A DNA stretch of 33,463 nucleotides, taken from assembly GCA_045591315.1 (NCBI GenBank), contig JAZNSN010000070.1:1-33463 (forward strand), in the 5' to 3' direction. This document shows, piece after piece, positions 31,456-33,463 of this stretch (within the stretch, counting starts at the first letter, position 1; each line of letters starts with the position of its first letter). Source of the stretch: HGM04593 sp045591315. Lineage in GTDB: Bacteria; Bacteroidota; Bacteroidia; Bacteroidales; Bacteroidaceae. Position numbers and translations under genes: made by a program. Below the pieces are notes generated by a model that was not told where the DNA came from, did not search any database, and saw only the letters and a list, made by a program, of their open reading frames with translations.

Positions 31456-32673
31456 TTAAGGAATAAGCAACGAGCTGTCACCGTAGCTCAAGAATCGGAA
31501 GCCGTTGGCAAGTGCATAATCATATATCTTTCGCCAGTTTCCGCTGACAAAGGCCGACACAAGCAGAAGAAGAGTGCTCTTCGGCTGATGAAAGTTCGTT
31601 ACAATAGCCTTTACAACACGGAAATTGTAACCCGGAGCTATCATTATCTGAGTGTGCGAATGGACTGTATGAAGATTATTCCTGTCCATCCAGGCAACGA
31701 GCGAGCGCAACGCATCAACTACATCAATGGAGTGTTCCCTGTCATAAGGTGTCCACTGGCTAACGCGCAACTCCTCTTGCAAAATTCCGGGATTCTCGCT
31801 TACAAGCTCGCCAAGGAAATACAAGCTCTCCAGCGTGCGGACAGATGTTGTACCTACAGCAACAGCAGAGCCTCCGGCCGCTATAAGTTTTTCCAGCAGC
31901 TCCCTGCGCACCTCAATATACTCTTCATGCATCTCATGGTCGGCAATCAGTTCACTCTTCACAGGCTTGAACGTACCGGCACCGACATGCAATGTAACTT
32001 CGTCGCAATCTACTCCGTCACCTGCAAGGGCCTCCAGCACCGCAGGCGTAAAATGCAGGCCTGCAGTAGGAGCCGCAACAGAGCCTTTTACTTTTGAATA
32101 TACAGTCTGATAGGTACGGGTATCGCTCTCCTCAGTACGGCGATTGAGATATGGCGGTATCGGCAACTCGCCCGCAGCCTCAAGAAGCTCTGCAAACGAA
32201 CAGCCGCCGTCCCAGAAGAAACGGATATGATTCACCGCAGCAGCATCTCCTATGCGCTCAACAGAAAGAGTCACCATCTTTCCGGCAACCTCTATTGCCT
32301 GCGACAGCACTCCACTCTTCCAACGGTTGGAATTGCCGACAAGGCATTGCCAAACACACTCTTCCGTTTCCAGAAATATCTGCTGATAATCACATGGCCT
32401 CTCCGGTTCAAGGCAGAACACTTCTATTGTTGCTCCAGTCTCCTTGCGGAAGCGCAAGCGGGCCTGGATAACCTTCGTATTGTTGAAGACCATGAGCGAA
32501 CCTTGCGGAATATACTTCGGCAAAGCGGCAAAGGTATCTTCGTCAATCTCGCCACCCCTGTAAAGCAACAGTTTTGACGTATCACGCTCTGCAAGAGGAT
32601 ATTTTGCAATCCTCTCATCGGGCAGCGGATAATCGTACTCCGCAATAGCTATTTCCTGAATGTTTCTCTTCAT
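31456..32673 (-). CDS. queA: S-adenosylmethionine:tRNA ribosyltransferase-isomerase, long QueA-family form
   Basis: A 405-aa QueA-family enzyme, compared with about 350 for classical QueA. QueA converts preQ1 in tRNA to epoxyqueuosine. Family blocks include YPLPDERIAKYPL, LMVFNNTKVIQARL, KVKGSVAAPTAGLHFT, VTLHVGAGTFKPVK and VKAIVTNFHQPKSTLLLLVSAF. An extra segment (FCLEPERPCDYQQIFLETEE and CLVGNSNRWKSGVLSQ) accounts for part of the added length. It belongs to a second, longer clade I associate with Bacteroidetes, whose exact activity may differ. I chose ATG at 32673 because the longer frame overlaps the promoter. It is the first gene of a leftward run with the LRR protein. Confidence 0.85.
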   Translation of the reverse strand: MKRNIQEIAIAEYDYPLPDERIAKYPLAERDTSKLLLYRGGEIDEDTFAALPKYIPQGSLMVFNNTKVIQARLRFRKETGATIEVFCLEPERPCDYQQIFLETEECVWQCLVGNSNRWKSGVLSQAIEVAGKMVTLSVERIGDAAAVNHIRFFWDGGCSFAELLEAAGELPIPPYLNRRTEESDTRTYQTVYSKVKGSVAAPTAGLHFTPAVLEALAGDGVDCDEVTLHVGAGTFKPVKSELIADHEMHEEYIEVRRELLEKLIAAGGSAVAVGTTSVRTLESLYFLGELVSENPGILQEELRVSQWTPYDREHSIDVVDALRSLVAWMDRNNLHTVHSHTQIMIAPGYNFRVVKAIVTNFHQPKSTLLLLVSAFVSGNWRKIYDYALANGFRFLSYGDSSLLIP

Positions 32674-32707
32674 ACACAAATTGCATTGCACCATAGCCAA
32701 TGCCATG

Positions 32708-32715
32708 CAAAGATA
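32708..32715 (-). promoter_or_regulatory. -7 element of the queA-like gene promoter
   Basis: TATCTTTG on the minus strand (32715-32708) matches TAnnTTTG and sits 35 nt upstream of the ATG at 32673. No clear -33 box. It follows the fba terminator. Confidence 0.45.
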
Positions 32716-32746
32716 ATACAAACAGCCGAAATACCGGCATAAAACA

Positions 32747-32772
32747 AGGGGTGACTACAAAATGTCACCCCT
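32747..32772 (-). terminator. Terminator of the aldolase gene
   Basis: On the minus strand AGGGGTGAC, loop ATTTTGTA, GTCACCCCT, followed by TGTTTTATG. A 9-bp GC-rich stem plus T-rich tail, about 130 nt past the fba stop. The intervening 32773-32905 shows no gene. Confidence 0.75.
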
Positions 32773-32905
32773 GTTGAGCTATTAATCCGTCAGTTCTAAA
32801 AGTGCAATGCAAGGCTTGCGAAGATTTTGGAAACAGGAGTTCAGTAGCCTAAAGACTGTTTACAAAATTGAGCGTTACGATGCAGATGCCTTTTAAAAAA
32901 ACAAA

Positions 32906-33463
32906 TTATGCGAGCTTGTTATCAGAACCAAGCACATTCACAATCTTGTGGATGTACTGCTTCTTCATGTTCTCACGAGCAGGACCAAGATACTTTCTTG
33001 GGTCGAATTCTGCAGGATTTGTTGCAAATACCTCACGAATGGCAGCTGTCATGGCAAGACGGCTGTCGCTGTCGATGTTGATCTTGCAAACTGCGAGAGA
33101 TGCAGCCTTGCGGAGCTCCTCTTCAGGAATACCGATAGCATCCTTCAAAGCACCGCCGTACTTGTTGATAGTCTCAACCTCTTCCTGTGGAACTGAAGAA
33201 GAACCGTGGAGAACGATCGGGAAGCCAGGGAGCTCCTTCATACAGCCTTCGAGAACGTCGAATGCCAATGGAGGAGGAACAAGTACACCCTTCTCGTTGC
33301 GTGTGCACTGCTCTGGCTTGAACTTGTTGGCACCGTGAGAAGTACCGATTGAGATAGCCAAGCTGTCGCAACCTGTCTTTGTAACGAAGTCAACAACCTC
33401 CTCAGGACGTGTATATGTGTGGTGCTCTGCAACTACGTCATCCTCAACACCTGCGAGAATACC
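32906..33463 (-). CDS. fba: Class II fructose-bisphosphate aldolase, 3' part
   Basis: The C-terminal 185 residues of a class II aldolase, which splits fructose-1,6-bisphosphate in glycolysis and runs backwards in gluconeogenesis. The gene runs off the right edge (the frame is open to base 33463, starting GILAGVEDDVVAEHHTYTRP). Visible active-site parts are the zinc-proximal EHHTYTRPEEVV, SIGTSHGANKFK, VLHGSSSVPQEEV and the substrate-phosphate loop INIDSDSRL. The internal Met at 33361 is not the start. Codon use is even and G+C rich, as expected for a highly expressed gene. Confidence 0.93.
   Translation of the reverse strand, partial: GILAGVEDDVVAEHHTYTRPEEVVDFVTKTGCDSLAISIGTSHGANKFKPEQCTRNEKGVLVPPPLAFDVLEGCMKELPGFPIVLHGSSSVPQEEVETINKYGGALKDAIGIPEEELRKAASLAVCKINIDSDSRLAMTAAIREVFATNPAEFDPRKYLGPARENMKKQYIHKIVNVLGSDNKLA

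Noticed and set aside
1..33463. tRNA, rRNA, CRISPR or insertion sequences
   Set aside because: I looked in all gene-free stretches and found no cloverleaf, no regularly spaced repeats of CRISPR type and no transposase frame.

Overview
The window looks like the chromosome of a member of the Bacteroidales (Bacteroides/Phocaeicola/Prevotella type). The basis is several close matches to the Bacteroidetes promoter (TTG, a 20-nt spacer, then TAnnTTTG), A-rich leaders in place of strong Shine-Dalgarno sites, and Bacteroidetes-type proteins: a DUF2027-Smr protein, a BspA-like LRR protein, a Wzi-family barrel followed by a lipocalin-like lipoprotein, and an ftsE-lysC-lysA run. I cannot assign genus or species.

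Region 1 (1-11904, + strand) is an AT-rich exopolysaccharide/capsule operon, probably read from a promoter at 20-50. It encodes a WecG/TagA/CpsF transferase, a Wzx flippase, a hexapeptide acetyltransferase, a Wzy-like polymerase, one GT2 and three GT4 glycosyltransferases, a nucleotidyltransferase-like/thymidylate-kinase-like fusion, an APH/choline-kinase-like phosphotransferase and a DUF4238 protein. Tight spacing and ATGA overlaps support one transcript. The likely product is a Wzx/Wzy-dependent glycan, possibly carrying acetyl and phospho-substituents.

Region 2 (11905-16600) is a scrambled accessory stretch. It holds intergenic hairpins, a possible small RNA, a glycosyltransferase remnant with a nonsense codon exactly at the second Glu of EX7E, a membrane acyltransferase with an A7G8 tract, and a leftward pair made of a 590-aa phage-tail-fibre-like protein and a 64-aa companion. 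No other phage genes are present. Two closely related 33-nt hairpins lie on either side of the remnant/acyltransferase module.

Region 3 (16600-20466, + strand) carries an ECF-type sigma factor with a GTG start, then wzi, a lipocalin-like lipoprotein and an FtsX/LolE-type permease. These are envelope functions that fit the glycan operon nearby.

Region 4 (20495-33463) is mostly housekeeping. A leftward run ftsE-like/lysC/lysA ends in two tandem paralogous membrane acyltransferases. Rightward genes are a membrane-anchored LytTR regulator and purN. Leftward genes are DUF2027-Smr followed by pepT, then a long QueA-family enzyme followed by an LRR protein and a small lipoprotein, and the 3' part of a class II fructose-bisphosphate aldolase at the right edge. 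Strong terminators lie between purN and pepT and downstream of fba.

No tRNA, rRNA, CRISPR array, transposase or integrase was seen. The most unusual items are the kinase pair, the orphan tail-fibre gene with three WxxW repeats, the nonsense codon in EX7E, the possible phase-variable acyltransferase, the candidate leftward small RNA and the DUF4238 gene at the end of the glycan operon.
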